Source of the DNA: Nitrosarchaeum sp.
Lineage (GTDB): Archaea > Thermoproteota > Nitrososphaeria > Nitrososphaerales > Nitrosopumilaceae
Assembly: GCA_025699025.1 (NCBI GenBank)
Contig: JAILWJ010000003.1
Location: forward strand, 58,192-122,191
Length of the DNA: 64,000 bases
Direction of reading: 5' to 3'
In this document: positions 1 to 7,591 of the stretch, piece by piece
Layout of the letters: the number at the start of each line of letters is the position of its first letter
Position numbering within the stretch: the stretch's first letter is position 1
Translations under genes and position numbers: made by a program
The notes under the pieces: generated by a model
Told to the model about the DNA's origin: nothing
Databases searched by the model: none
Seen by the model: the letters and a program-made list of their open reading frames with translations, nothing else

Positions 1-2
1 TT

Positions 3-500
3 TTCGGATTTGTAATTACATCGGCGGACAATATTATGGCTCCAAATGCAGGAATTGACAAATCTAATGCCAAGAAAGGCAAAGTGATTCTATATCCAAA
101 AAATCCATATCTGATTGCAGAGCAAATTCGCAGAAAGATTTTCTTGAAGTTGCTAATTCATGTTGGGGTAATTTTAGTAGACAGTAGGCTAATGCCAGTA
201 CGTGTTGGAACATCAGGGGTCACAGTTGCATGTGCAGGAATTGAGCCGGTGTTAGACATGAGAGCGCAAAAAGATCTGGATGGAAACCCACTCAAGGTAA
301 CATTTCAAGCAGTTGCAGACAACATTGCGACTATCGCAAATCACAAGATGGGTGAGGGGGCAGAATCAAAACCAATTGCCATCGTTAGAGATTCGGATGC
401 AAGACTCACAGACAGAGCAATCAATCCAAATGAAATGGCAATATCCCCAGATCAGTGTGTGTACGTAAGAGGGCTATCAAGTAAATCCAACAAGCAGTAA
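3..500 (+). CDS. cofE: Coenzyme F420-0:L-glutamate ligase, C-terminal part (partial)
   Basis: The frame is open from the window edge, so the N-terminus is missing. About 165 residues remain. CofE adds L-glutamate to F420-0 with GTP in coenzyme F420 biosynthesis, a cofactor that thaumarchaea make. The visible part matches the family: a NAGID(K)SN segment near residue 17, a V-R-V-G-T-S-G-V loop around residue 69, then D-(L)-D-G-N-P-L-K-V-T with an A-V-A-D-N segment near residues 92-110, and P-I-A-I-V-R near residue 126. The stop is at 498-500. The ATG at 36 is internal rather than the start, because family-like sequence precedes it. The assignment is by motif recognition; the lost N-terminus prevents a length check. 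Confidence 0.85.
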   Translation, partial: FGFVITSADNIMAPNAGIDKSNAKKGKVILYPKNPYLIAEQIRRKIFLKLLIHVGVILVDSRLMPVRVGTSGVTVACAGIEPVLDMRAQKDLDGNPLKVTFQAVADNIATIANHKMGEGAESKPIAIVRDSDARLTDRAINPNEMAISPDQCVYVRGLSSKSNKQ

Positions 501-546
501 GAATTCTTGTTCTCCTTTAAATATAGGTATTTTTGATGTCACAATA

Positions 547-1098
547 ATGGAATACTTTACAACGTATCCAAAAAATATTTCATTTTTAGACGGGATCAAA
601 CACAGAATTGACGTAGACAACAAGGAGGGAGTAGAACAATTACACATTGTTGTAAAGAAGAGTTTTGATGAATTGATGAAGATCTTTACAACCGAGGGAT
701 TTACCAAGGTAAAATTTGAACACAAACAACCGGATCAAATAGGAAGTGGTTTGAATCTCAAATTAAAGAAACCATGGGAGATGCACATCAGAATGGTCGA
801 CTTGAAAAAAGGATTGATTGGAATTCATGCCGAGGTTGAAGTTTCAAGAGATTATCTTCAACATCTTTTCTCGCAGAGAACTCCCGTGGTATACGAAGTG
901 GAAGAAATCCTAAAAAAATATCAAGTTGAGTACAGGATTTGGCACGACAAAATCAAGAAAGACGTTCATACAATAATTGATAATTACAAAGTAAAACTTG
1001 CAACACCAAGCATTCCAGTGTTTGCGTGGAAGCCGATGTTATTTGTCATTGCAACCATTGCAGCATTTTACGGTTGGAAATACTTCAATACAATCTAA
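547..1098 (+). CDS. Conserved hypothetical protein with C-terminal membrane anchor
   Basis: A 183-residue protein of unknown function. Residues 1-155 are soluble, mixed alpha/beta in look and rich in Lys and Glu. The last 25 residues form one hydrophobic segment (V-F-A-W-K-P-M-L-F-V-I-A-T-I-A-A-F-Y-G-W) followed by a short polar tail, as in tail-anchored proteins. A TATA-like tttaaatata lies at 517-526, about 26 nt before the ATG, so the message is probably leaderless. It follows cofE by 46 bp but has its own promoter. I recognise no domain. Confidence 0.75.
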   Translation: MEYFTTYPKNISFLDGIKHRIDVDNKEGVEQLHIVVKKSFDELMKIFTTEGFTKVKFEHKQPDQIGSGLNLKLKKPWEMHIRMVDLKKGLIGIHAEVEVSRDYLQHLFSQRTPVVYEVEEILKKYQVEYRIWHDKIKKDVHTIIDNYKVKLATPSIPVFAWKPMLFVIATIAAFYGWKYFNTI

Positions 1099-1112
1099 AA
1101 GTAAAAAAAAAT

Positions 1113-1436
1113 CTAGATTCCCAAAGTTTCTTCTTTGGTCAGTTCTAAATAGACTTTGTCACCCACTGACAATCCCATTTCCTTGTATTCATGCATCTCC
1201 AGTTTAAGCTGAGTTACTCCGCTTTGCATACCCATGCCCATGCCAGAGAACATTTTGTTGAGATCTTTCATCATGTCATTCATGTTTGTAAATCCCATTA
1301 CCTTTGGACCACCAAATGGAGATGGAGGAGAGCCGGTTCCCTCTTTAAGATCTTTTACTGAAGATAAGGAAACCACAACATATGGTGCACCGTCAGGGGC
1401 TGCATCAATACTTCGTACAACATATTCTTTCTTCAT
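1113..1436 (-). CDS. Conserved hypothetical protein (107 aa)
   Basis: A small soluble protein with no recognised domain. The N-terminus reads M-K-K-E-Y-V-V-R-S-I-D and is followed by a beta-rich part. A central Gly/Pro/Met-rich stretch (residues about 38-72, including M-G-M-G-M) looks flexible. The C-terminal part, G-L-S-V-G-D-K-V-Y-L-E-L, resembles a small beta-barrel edge. It converges with the tail-anchored gene to its left (14-bp gap). AT-rich sequence near 1460-1472 could supply its TATA box. Codon use and composition match the neighbours, so I take it as a real gene. Confidence 0.65.
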   Translation of the reverse strand: MKKEYVVRSIDAAPDGAPYVVVSLSSVKDLKEGTGSPPSPFGGPKVMGFTNMNDMMKDLNKMFSGMGMGMQSGVTQLKLEMHEYKEMGLSVGDKVYLELTKEETLGI

Positions 1437-1529
1437 AAGTAAATTAGGTAGGAATGCATCATAATTTTAATTTTGAGGTCAAATTACACGCATATCAAGC
1501 CTTGAATCTTTATTTAGAAATTTGACTAG

Positions 1530-2072
1530 TTGAAATTTGTGCATGAAAATCTTGAAACACACTTGAAATACTATGGAATTTCGCCATGGGAAATCGAAGT
1601 GATTTACGGATTTCTTAATTCAAGATTCACAATTTTGCAAGAGGAGATTCAACCAGACAGTGAAGAGTTTGTCAGCTTTTTAGAAATAGAAATCCCACTT
1701 GCATTTAATGACGAATTTTTCAAATGGTTTGAGTACAGGAGATGGGAAAATATCAAAGATGTTTTCAAAGAGATGAAAAGACGTCGAGGTTCAGGAAATG
1801 CAATTAAAATACAGATGAATTTTCTGGGAAATCCAAAAATTGTATTTATCTTGGACGTGGGGGACAAGCAATTGTACGATAATGCAATTGAAAAGATTGA
1901 TTTTGTACTGGAACTCTTGCCATACCATCTTGATCCAGAAAAACTTCCATCAGATGTAATCGAGATAAGTTACAGGTTTGATATCGAATCCGCAAGATGG
2001 CGCCTAAATTTGGCCAGATCAAAGGACAGAAAATATTCTTTCAGCGGAGATTCTTGGAAAGAGTTTACTTGA
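1530..2072 (+). CDS. Conserved hypothetical protein (about 180 aa)
   Basis: An acidic, aromatic-rich soluble protein of unknown function, rich in W, F and Y. It has no signal peptide or membrane segment. The start is uncertain. TTG at 1530 gives 180 residues, but the TATA-like tttattta at 1510-1517 would place a leaderless start at the in-frame GTG at 1539. The ATG at 1543 is out of frame. The 3' end overlaps the convergent gene at 2065-2505 by 8 bp. Confidence 0.65.
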   Translation: MKFVHENLETHLKYYGISPWEIEVIYGFLNSRFTILQEEIQPDSEEFVSFLEIEIPLAFNDEFFKWFEYRRWENIKDVFKEMKRRRGSGNAIKIQMNFLGNPKIVFILDVGDKQLYDNAIEKIDFVLELLPYHLDPEKLPSDVIEISYRFDIESARWRLNLARSKDRKYSFSGDSWKEFT

Positions 2073-2505
2073 GATCCTTTTGAAGTGGTTCCAACAGACT
2101 ATGAAGTTCCTTGTATTTTGATTCAAGAAATTCTAATGCATCATCCAGTTTTTTTGATTTTCCATACTTGTAGCGGATTAATTCGCGATGATGCCAGAAT
2201 GTTTTTCCATCCTCACCCGAAACAGTAGTAAAATAATCTGTTCCTTTTAGAGCATCAGGGAGTTTGACGTCATGGGGGAAAAGCATCTCAACAATGAACC
2301 ACTCATCACCATCTGGATAATCAGATCCAGTTTCAATATCAAAAAACACATGGAGTAAGTCAGATTGCATAAGACCGTCATCAACTATAGCAGGATGTTT
2401 TACCGAGGATTTTTTAAAATCTAGATTTACCAATTGAGGTTCAAAGAAACCCTTGATGATAGATTTTCGAAATATCTTGTTAGCCTCATTTATGTTCAAT
2501 AGCAA
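2065..2505 (-). CDS. Conserved hypothetical protein (146 aa)
   Basis: A soluble protein of unknown function. The central part (residues 45-95) is rich in acidic and aromatic residues (D-Y-P-D-G-D-E-W-F-I-V-E). The C-terminal 45 residues look like a charged amphipathic helix, possibly a coiled coil. A TTG start at 2505 fits a leaderless message, since ttatag at 2528-2534 (minus-strand sense) lies about 27 nt upstream. It overlaps the convergent neighbour by 8 bp. No family recognised. Confidence 0.65.
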   Translation of the reverse strand: MLLNINEANKIFRKSIIKGFFEPQLVNLDFKKSSVKHPAIVDDGLMQSDLLHVFFDIETGSDYPDGDEWFIVEMLFPHDVKLPDALKGTDYFTTVSGEDGKTFWHHRELIRYKYGKSKKLDDALEFLESKYKELHSLLEPLQKDLK

Positions 2506-2552
2506 GATGATCTAGAAATAAGCTAGTCTATAACTTATCTGGTTTTAATAGG

Positions 2553-3515
2553 CTAAACTTGAAGCGAGTCTAGCAGTTTTGAAATATCTGTTGTCGGTAA
2601 TCCGTTTTGAGAAATATTTTGGGCTGATGGGGGATTTTCCAGGTAGTTTGGAATCTTGTCAATCATTCTTTCGCTATAGGGTGAAACTATTTCATTTTGA
2701 TAAAATATTCCAGTAGGAATGCTGTTACCCCATTCTAATGATTTAATCAATGCCTGTGCCATCTTTTCGTTTACTTCAGCTTCTTCTGCCACATGAACCA
2801 CAGGATCAAATCCCGTATCTTCCAGTTTATAGATCCTAGAGTGCCTCTCCATCGATTCTTTTGCCAAGTCGACTCCAGCATACCAATCTCTTGTGTTAAT
2901 ATCGTTGTAGGTTGGACACGGCTGTAACACGTCAAGAAATGACAATCCTTTGTGGTTTACTGCCTTAACAATCAGATCTTTGAGATGTCTAACATCATAT
3001 GAGTATCCGCGGGCGACAAAAGTAAATCCACTTGTAACTGCCAGTCCAATAGGATTAACATTGTAATTTGTGTTGGGAGTTGGAAGCGATTTTGTCTTTT
3101 CACCTAGTTTTAGCGTGGGAGATGCTTGTCCTTTTGTCAGACCATACACTCCATTATCAAATACAATGTAAGTCATATCGATATTTCTTCTTCCTGCGGC
3201 AACAAAATGTCCTGCACCAATACCCAATCCATCACCGTCTCCTCCAACTGCAACTACGGTAAGATTTGGATTAGATAGTTTGGCTCCTTGTGCAAAAGTC
3301 AAAACTCTACCATGTAAGGTGTGAATGCCATAAGTGTTAATGTAATGAGATGTTTTTCCAGAGCAGCCAATTCCTGAAAAAATTACGGCCTTGTCACGTT
3401 GAATCCCCATCTCAGCTAGAGCCATTTGCAGCGCATTAACAATTCCAAAATCACCGCACCCAGGACACCAGTCATTATGAACATCGGTCTTGTAATCCGC
3501 AAGTTTAAGCGCCAT
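2553..3515 (-). CDS. 2-oxoacid:ferredoxin oxidoreductase, beta subunit
   Basis: The thiamine-diphosphate-binding half of a 2-oxoacid:ferredoxin oxidoreductase. The enzyme oxidatively decarboxylates (or, in the reductive direction, carboxylates) a 2-oxoacid, with CoA and ferredoxin. Visible features are W-C-P-G-C-G at residues 16-21, G-I-G-C-S-G-K-T near 48-55, the diphosphate/Mg motif G-D-G-D-G-L-G-I-G near 92-100 with a downstream N, and a further Cys in L-Q-P-C-P-T near 200. At 320 residues it has normal length. Its ATG lies inside the alpha-subunit gene (11-bp overlap), so the two are translationally coupled. Substrate (pyruvate or 2-oxoglutarate) cannot be decided from sequence by eye. 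Confidence 0.92.
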   Translation of the reverse strand: MALKLADYKTDVHNDWCPGCGDFGIVNALQMALAEMGIQRDKAVIFSGIGCSGKTSHYINTYGIHTLHGRVLTFAQGAKLSNPNLTVVAVGGDGDGLGIGAGHFVAAGRRNIDMTYIVFDNGVYGLTKGQASPTLKLGEKTKSLPTPNTNYNVNPIGLAVTSGFTFVARGYSYDVRHLKDLIVKAVNHKGLSFLDVLQPCPTYNDINTRDWYAGVDLAKESMERHSRIYKLEDTGFDPVVHVAEEAEVNEKMAQALIKSLEWGNSIPTGIFYQNEIVSPYSERMIDKIPNYLENPPSAQNISQNGLPTTDISKLLDSLQV

Positions 3516-5415
3516 GACTTAGAATCTCCCTCTTGTTTGCTTTGTTTTGAACTATTTTTTTTAATGAATCATAAATTTCTGTACTAGTCATTCCTCTTCC
3601 AGTATACTTTAGAATATAGTAATCAATATCACCTAAAACATTTTGATTGTATAACTTGCCTAGTTGAGCAGAATGATTTGCTTCAACATCAATGATTGTT
3701 TTCGCATCTTTTAGTAATAATTTTACGTAATCAGCTGGAAATGGATGCAATAATTTGATTTGAATAAAACCTATATTGATTCCTTCCTTTTTTAGTAGTT
3801 CTATTGCGTCGATTATTGGACCCTTTGTAGAGCCCCAGGATATCACAGTGTAATCATGGACACCAAATGAAACGACCTGGTCATCTTGAGATATCTGTTT
3901 TAGAACCAAATCAAGCCTAGACATCCTTTTGTCCATCATTTTTATTCTAACTTGCGGATCCTCGGTAATATGACCATACTCATCAGACTCATCGCCAGTA
4001 TTCCAGAATATGCCATTATCCAGACCCAGTCTTGAGCGAGGGGATATTCCATTGTCGGTAAACGCAAATCGTTTGTATTCACCATCAGTTTTCTCAAGTA
4101 ATTGACCTCTATCAATCGTGATCTTTTGAGGATCAAATCTCTTACATGTAACAACAGAGCTTGAAAGAAACTTGTCCATCATGTGAATCACTGGGATTTG
4201 AAATACATCAGAATAGTTGAAACATCTTCCAGTATCATAAAAACTCTCTTCAATATCACCTGATGCATAAACAATTTTTGGAAAATCCCCATGTCCTGCA
4301 TGTACAGCAAAAAGCAGATCATCCTGTCCGTGTCTTGTTGGCAATCCAGTTGAAGGTCCACTTCTTTGATACAGAGTAATCACTATAGGAACTTCGTTAA
4401 TTCCCGCCCATCCTAACGCCTCAGCCATTAATGCAAAACCCGGACCGGATGTAGAAGTTGAAGCACGAACACCTGTAAGAGATGCTCCAATCATCATACC
4501 CATTGCAGATATTTCATCTTCAGTTTGGATTACAAGTGTAGAACCAGGCCTATCATGCTTAACTTCAAGCAGCTCATGAGATTCTAAATAAACACTCTCA
4601 TCTGAAGCCGGAGTGATTGGATAATATGATTGAAATCTACAGCCACTGACCATCTTTCCCATTGCTGTGCCAAAATGCCCCTGGACAAGAATAGTGTCAG
4701 GATCTTTTTTATTTCCAGATAATGAATGTGAAAATCCTGTGAATTTCTCAGTAGCATAGTCATGTGAGAAAATTGCAGCTTGTTTATTAATCTCTGCAAC
4801 AAGCGGTTTTTTTGCAAAGATAGAATCAAGTGATCTTAAAAGAGAGTCAACAGGCATTTGGATTATACCCAAAGATAAGGAGACTCCAAGAACATTGTAC
4901 ATTCGAACAAGCCCGCGTAGTTTTGGATTTTGAGTTTTCTCTGAAAGGTCAGCAAGTAATCCTTTAAAAGATACAGGGTATAGCTTGACCCCTTTTTCTT
5001 TTGCTATCTCTAGAACTCCAGGAATTGTAAATGGTTTATTCTTTGATTCAAGGAATTTGTGCAATCTTTCCTTAAAATAATTATCCAAAGTATGCACGTC
5101 ATCAGTGGTGGTTTTTTCCAAATCTGAATCATAGATAATTCCACCATCGGGTGCAACCTCATCAAAATGTCGAAATATTGTTTCAGCATCAAAGGATGCC
5201 ATTAGAGTCACATCATTAACATTGGAATGAATTTTTTTATCAGATACGCGTACTGTAAAGTAACTGTGTTCGCCTTTGATATTTGAATAGAACTCACGCT
5301 TTCCAAATACATGATATCCCATTTCAGCGCAAACCTTTGAGAACACGTTAGCTCCAGATTCCACACCACTACCCTGTGGACCTCCAATTAACCAACTAAA
5401 ATCAACAGAACTCAT
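3505..5415 (-). CDS. 2-oxoacid:ferredoxin oxidoreductase, fused gamma-alpha subunit
   Basis: A 636-residue fusion. Residues 1-190 are the gamma-type domain (G-G-P-Q-G-S-G at about 11-17, then [17 protein letters not shown]). The rest is the alpha pyrimidine-binding domain with [16 protein letters not shown] and T-S-T-S-G-P-G. This is the two-subunit KorAB layout used by archaea with no separate ferredoxin-like delta subunit here. An AT-rich TATA-like stretch about 28 nt upstream of the ATG suggests a leaderless two-gene operon with the beta gene. In autotrophic thaumarchaea such enzymes supply pyruvate or 2-oxoglutarate; which of the two is inference. Confidence 0.92.
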   Translation of the reverse strand: MSSVDFSWLIGGPQGSGVESGANVFSKVCAEMGYHVFGKREFYSNIKGEHSYFTVRVSDKKIHSNVNDVTLMASFDAETIFRHFDEVAPDGGIIYDSDLEKTTTDDVHTLDNYFKERLHKFLESKNKPFTIPGVLEIAKEKGVKLYPVSFKGLLADLSEKTQNPKLRGLVRMYNVLGVSLSLGIIQMPVDSLLRSLDSIFAKKPLVAEINKQAAIFSHDYATEKFTGFSHSLSGNKKDPDTILVQGHFGTAMGKMVSGCRFQSYYPITPASDESVYLESHELLEVKHDRPGSTLVIQTEDEISAMGMMIGASLTGVRASTSTSGPGFALMAEALGWAGINEVPIVITLYQRSGPSTGLPTRHGQDDLLFAVHAGHGDFPKIVYASGDIEESFYDTGRCFNYSDVFQIPVIHMMDKFLSSSVVTCKRFDPQKITIDRGQLLEKTDGEYKRFAFTDNGISPRSRLGLDNGIFWNTGDESDEYGHITEDPQVRIKMMDKRMSRLDLVLKQISQDDQVVSFGVHDYTVISWGSTKGPIIDAIELLKKEGINIGFIQIKLLHPFPADYVKLLLKDAKTIIDVEANHSAQLGKLYNQNVLGDIDYYILKYTGRGMTSTEIYDSLKKIVQNKANKREILSHGA

Positions 5416-5463
5416 AAGTTATTCTCCATTTTTCATTATTAATAATACATTGGATAAAAATTC

Positions 5464-5607
5464 CTAACCACCCGTAGCTGCATCAAACAATGCGCATTCA
5501 CATTTATCTCGTTCACCACAATAAGGACATACACAAACACATTTTTCAATAGAATTACCACACTCGATACAAATTGCAAATTCGTCATCGTCATTAGTTG
5601 AGGGCAT
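5464..5607 (-). CDS. 47-aa cysteine-rich putative zinc-binding protein
   Basis: A very short gene. The product has seven Cys in 47 residues: C-I-E-C-G at 13-17, C-V-C-V-C-P-Y-C-G at 23-31, and C-E-C at 36-38. The pair CxxCG ... CPYCG is the usual spacing of a zinc ribbon; the extra Cys could bind a second metal. The N-terminus is acidic (D-D-D-E). A TATA-like box at 5629-5637 lies 26 nt from its ATG, fitting a leaderless start. The same box serves the divergent dehydrogenase gene. Composition is unlike the random overlapping frames. Function is unknown; nucleic-acid or protein binding is only a guess. Confidence 0.7.
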   Translation of the reverse strand: MPSTNDDDEFAICIECGNSIEKCVCVCPYCGERDKCECALFDAATGG

Positions 5608-5628
5608 AATGAGTCTAGAAAGAAATCG

Positions 5629-5637
5629 TATAAATGG
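5629..5637. promoter_or_regulatory. Shared bidirectional TATA box
   Basis: The element tataaatgg reads as a TATA-like box on both strands (tataaat / ccatttata). Its centre, about 5633, is 26 nt from the minus-strand ATG at 5607 and 26 nt from the plus-strand ATG at 5659. Both spacings match the TATA-to-start distance seen for leaderless genes throughout this window, so one box may direct both transcripts. Confidence 0.55.
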
Positions 5638-5658
5638 TTTGAGATAAACTCACAATTA

Positions 5659-6630
5659 ATGGAAAAAAAACACATCTTCCTTACAAGAAGATTGCATGAT
5701 TTTGCATTAAAAGAGCTGAAAGAAAAATATCATGTTGAAGTTCACTCAGGAAAAATTCCAATTCCAAAATCAAAGCTACGATCAAAGATTAAAGAAATTG
5801 ATGGTCTGATTTGTTTTCCATATGACAAGATAGACAGTGATCTAATTGAGATGGCAAAGAATCTCAAAGTGATAAGCACATACAGTGTAGGATTCGATCA
5901 TATAGATACAATATGTGCAAAGAAAAATAAGATTCGTGTAGGATACACGCCTGAGGTATTAACTGATGCCACAGCAGATCTTGCATTCTCACTAATGACA
6001 GATGTGCTTCGCAGAGTGTCAGAAGGAGACAGAATAATTCGTTCAGGGAGATGGACTGTGATCTATGGAGCGTATGACTATGTAGGATGGGATCTTCAGG
6101 GAAAGACTCTTGGAATATTTGGTTTAGGCAGAATAGGGAGCACACTGGCAAAACGAGCAAATGCATTCGATATGAAGATCATTTACCATAACAGAAAGCC
6201 AATTCCAAAAAATATGGAAAAAATGCTTAATGTAAGATATGCCACATTTGACAAGTTAATTTCAAATAGCGATATCATATCAATTCATGTACCACATACA
6301 GAGCACACAGACAAGCTGTTTGATAAGAAAATATTTTCCAAAATGAAAAGAACCGCATTTCTAGTGAATACAGCACGTGGAAAAATAATTAATGAAAAAG
6401 ATTTGGTAGAGGCACTGAAGAAAAAAACAATTGCAGGTGCAGCACTGGATGTATTTGAAAAAGAACCAATAGGCAAGAACCACCCACTGACAAAATTACA
6501 AAACGTTGTGTTAGCACCACACATAGGAAGCTCCACCGAAGAGACCAGAACAAAAATGGCACAGCTCACAGTAAAGAACTTGAATTTGGGAATAAATGGT
6601 AAAAAGCCAATCCATTCTGTAGGGTATTGA
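5659..6630 (+). CDS. D-isomer-specific 2-hydroxyacid dehydrogenase (glyoxylate/hydroxypyruvate reductase type)
   Basis: An NAD(P)-dependent reductase of 2-oxoacids, 323 residues, the normal length for the family. The Rossmann motif G-I-F-G-L-G-R-I-G lies near residues 151-160. Catalytic Arg is in V-N-T-A-R-G (about 235-240), Glu in D-V-F-E-K-E-P (about 263-269), and His in A-P-H-I-G-S-S (about 285-291). The overall pattern, especially Y-S-V-G-F-D-H-I-D near 75-83, is closest to archaeal glyoxylate reductases. Phosphoglycerate dehydrogenase is less likely because there is no C-terminal ACT domain. The message is probably leaderless from the shared TATA box at 5629-5637. Exact substrate is unproven. 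Confidence 0.88.
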   Translation: MEKKHIFLTRRLHDFALKELKEKYHVEVHSGKIPIPKSKLRSKIKEIDGLICFPYDKIDSDLIEMAKNLKVISTYSVGFDHIDTICAKKNKIRVGYTPEVLTDATADLAFSLMTDVLRRVSEGDRIIRSGRWTVIYGAYDYVGWDLQGKTLGIFGLGRIGSTLAKRANAFDMKIIYHNRKPIPKNMEKMLNVRYATFDKLISNSDIISIHVPHTEHTDKLFDKKIFSKMKRTAFLVNTARGKIINEKDLVEALKKKTIAGAALDVFEKEPIGKNHPLTKLQNVVLAPHIGSSTEETRTKMAQLTVKNLNLGINGKKPIHSVGY

Positions 6631-6669
6631 AAAAAACAGGCATGCTTTTCTAAAGAAAAAACTGTGCAG

Positions 6670-6681
6670 TTTTTATATCTA
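6670..6681 (+). promoter_or_regulatory. TATA box of a short transcript unit
   Basis: The T/A-rich ttttatatct at 6671-6680 has the archaeal TATA-box look and lies 27 nt before a TTG codon opening the 29-codon frame at 6702-6791. Together with the hairpin terminator at 6801-6829 it defines a compact transcription unit of about 125 nt. Confidence 0.45.
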
Positions 6682-6701
6682 AATCAGATTGTATAATTGG
6701 A

Positions 6702-6791
6702 TTGAAAAAATTCAAACATACAAATGAAGAATTAGAATTAGCTAGACTCCAATCTGAAAAAGAGAAGAAAAAAAAGCAATTAGATCAATAA
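6702..6791 (+). CDS. Candidate 29-aa highly charged micro-protein
   Basis: A frame of 29 codons that opens with TTG, 27 nt after a TATA box, and closes with TAA just before a hairpin plus T-run. The product begins M-K-K-F-K-H-T-N-E-E-L-E-L-A-R-L and is Lys/Glu rich, reading as one amphipathic charged helix. Promoter, frame and terminator fit each other, which supports a real gene or at least a real small RNA. It is too short for coding statistics, so a non-coding transcript is an equal alternative. Confidence 0.4.
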   Translation: MKKFKHTNEELELARLQSEKEKKKKQLDQ

Positions 6792-6800
6792 CATTTTTCT

Positions 6801-6829
6801 CCTTGTCTTTTTCAGACAAGGTTTTTTTT
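6801..6829 (+). terminator. Perfect-stem hairpin followed by T-run
   Basis: An 8-bp perfect stem (ccttgtct / agacaagg) with a 5-nt loop is followed directly by eight T residues, the shape of a bacterial intrinsic terminator. Archaeal RNA polymerase needs mainly the T-run. The T-run is on the plus strand only, so it ends the short unit at 6670-6791. It partly overlaps the stop codon of the convergent gene at 6828-7214. Confidence 0.65.
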
Positions 6830-7214
6830 AAAATTTAACTGTAGAACCAAATTTTTGAGACATCGAATCATAGATCCTTTTTCGTGCCGGATCAAGATTG
6901 TTATTTTCGTCATACATTTTTGTAAAAAATGCAGCCAATACCCTCTGCTCTTGTTCATCAAAGAAGAATACCCCATAGCTGGTTCTTTCTGGCTTTTCCT
7001 CTGTCACAAATTTGCATGATCTAATCAATTCAGAGTTAATGTGCATATGTGCAGGGCCGTCATTATCACCAATCGTTATCCATTTTTCTTTCTGTTTTAT
7101 AGACATAGAATTGCTTCTGATCTCGCTTATTGCAGTATTGTTCCGAATTATAAGCAAGATGTCATCATGTCTTACAATTTCAGACAAAATATCAAATAGC
7201 AACAAAGTATCCAA
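6828..7214 (-). CDS. HutX/ChuX-like (heme-utilisation family) single-domain protein
   Basis: A 128-residue soluble protein. The pattern W-I-T-I-G-D-N-D-G-P-A-H-M-H-I-N, then S-Y-G-V-F-F-F-D-E-Q-E-Q-R-V-L-A-A-F-F-T-K, resembles the repeated half-domain of the HutX/ChuX/HuvX family (paired His followed by a strand pair ending in a-x-F-F). Members of that family bind heme or related ligands. Here there is only one half-domain, so a homodimer is likely (inference). The start is ambiguous: TTG at 7214, or the TTG codons at 7205 or 7202, which fit the AT-rich TATA-like stretch at 7219-7232 better. It lies 30 bp after the small gene on the same strand. Confidence 0.55.
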   Translation of the reverse strand: MDTLLLFDILSEIVRHDDILLIIRNNTAISEIRSNSMSIKQKEKWITIGDNDGPAHMHINSELIRSCKFVTEEKPERTSYGVFFFDEQEQRVLAAFFTKMYDENNNLDPARKRIYDSMSQKFGSTVKF

Positions 7215-7244
7215 GGAATAAAATTATTTCAATTTTTTTGATTT

Positions 7245-7508
7245 TCAGTCTAATTGTATAAAATCGTCTGGATTGCCATGAATGCAGTCTGTTCCAACAG
7301 CCTTTAGTTGTGAAAAACTAATCTTGCCAGACGGGATTTTGCCCTCATTTTGAAGGATGTGCACCTTGCCTGAAACAACGTGTTTGTGTTTGCCACAAGT
7401 TACACCTACCATATATTCATCTTTATCAACTACAATTGAGACGATGAATTCGGGGGGATTGACGCATTGTTTTTTTTCCTCCATAACAGAGCATTTGTCA
7501 GGTAACAC
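7245..7508 (-). CDS. Small conserved hypothetical protein (about 80-87 aa)
   Basis: A short soluble protein with four Cys (C6, C15, C38 and C75 if counted from the GTG at 7508) and a C-G-K-H-K-H segment, so metal binding is possible. The start may instead be the ATG at 7484, giving 79 residues and removing C6. It shows no signal peptide. It probably forms an operon with the HutX-like gene 30 bp downstream and is divergent from the FAD oxidoreductase. No family recognised. Confidence 0.55.
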   Translation of the reverse strand: MLPDKCSVMEEKKQCVNPPEFIVSIVVDKDEYMVGVTCGKHKHVVSGKVHILQNEGKIPSGKISFSQLKAVGTDCIHGNPDDFIQLD

Positions 7509-7591
7509 ATTTTTTGGAAAGTTTTATGTGATATTAATCTTGATTGTTACGCATTCAATTTAATATCGAGCAAATTGAAATAAGTGTAAAG

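Noticed and set aside
5439..5675. A 78-codon frame on the minus strand opposite the dehydrogenase start
   Set aside because: It overlaps the better-supported 47-aa Cys-rich gene in another frame and crosses the shared promoter.
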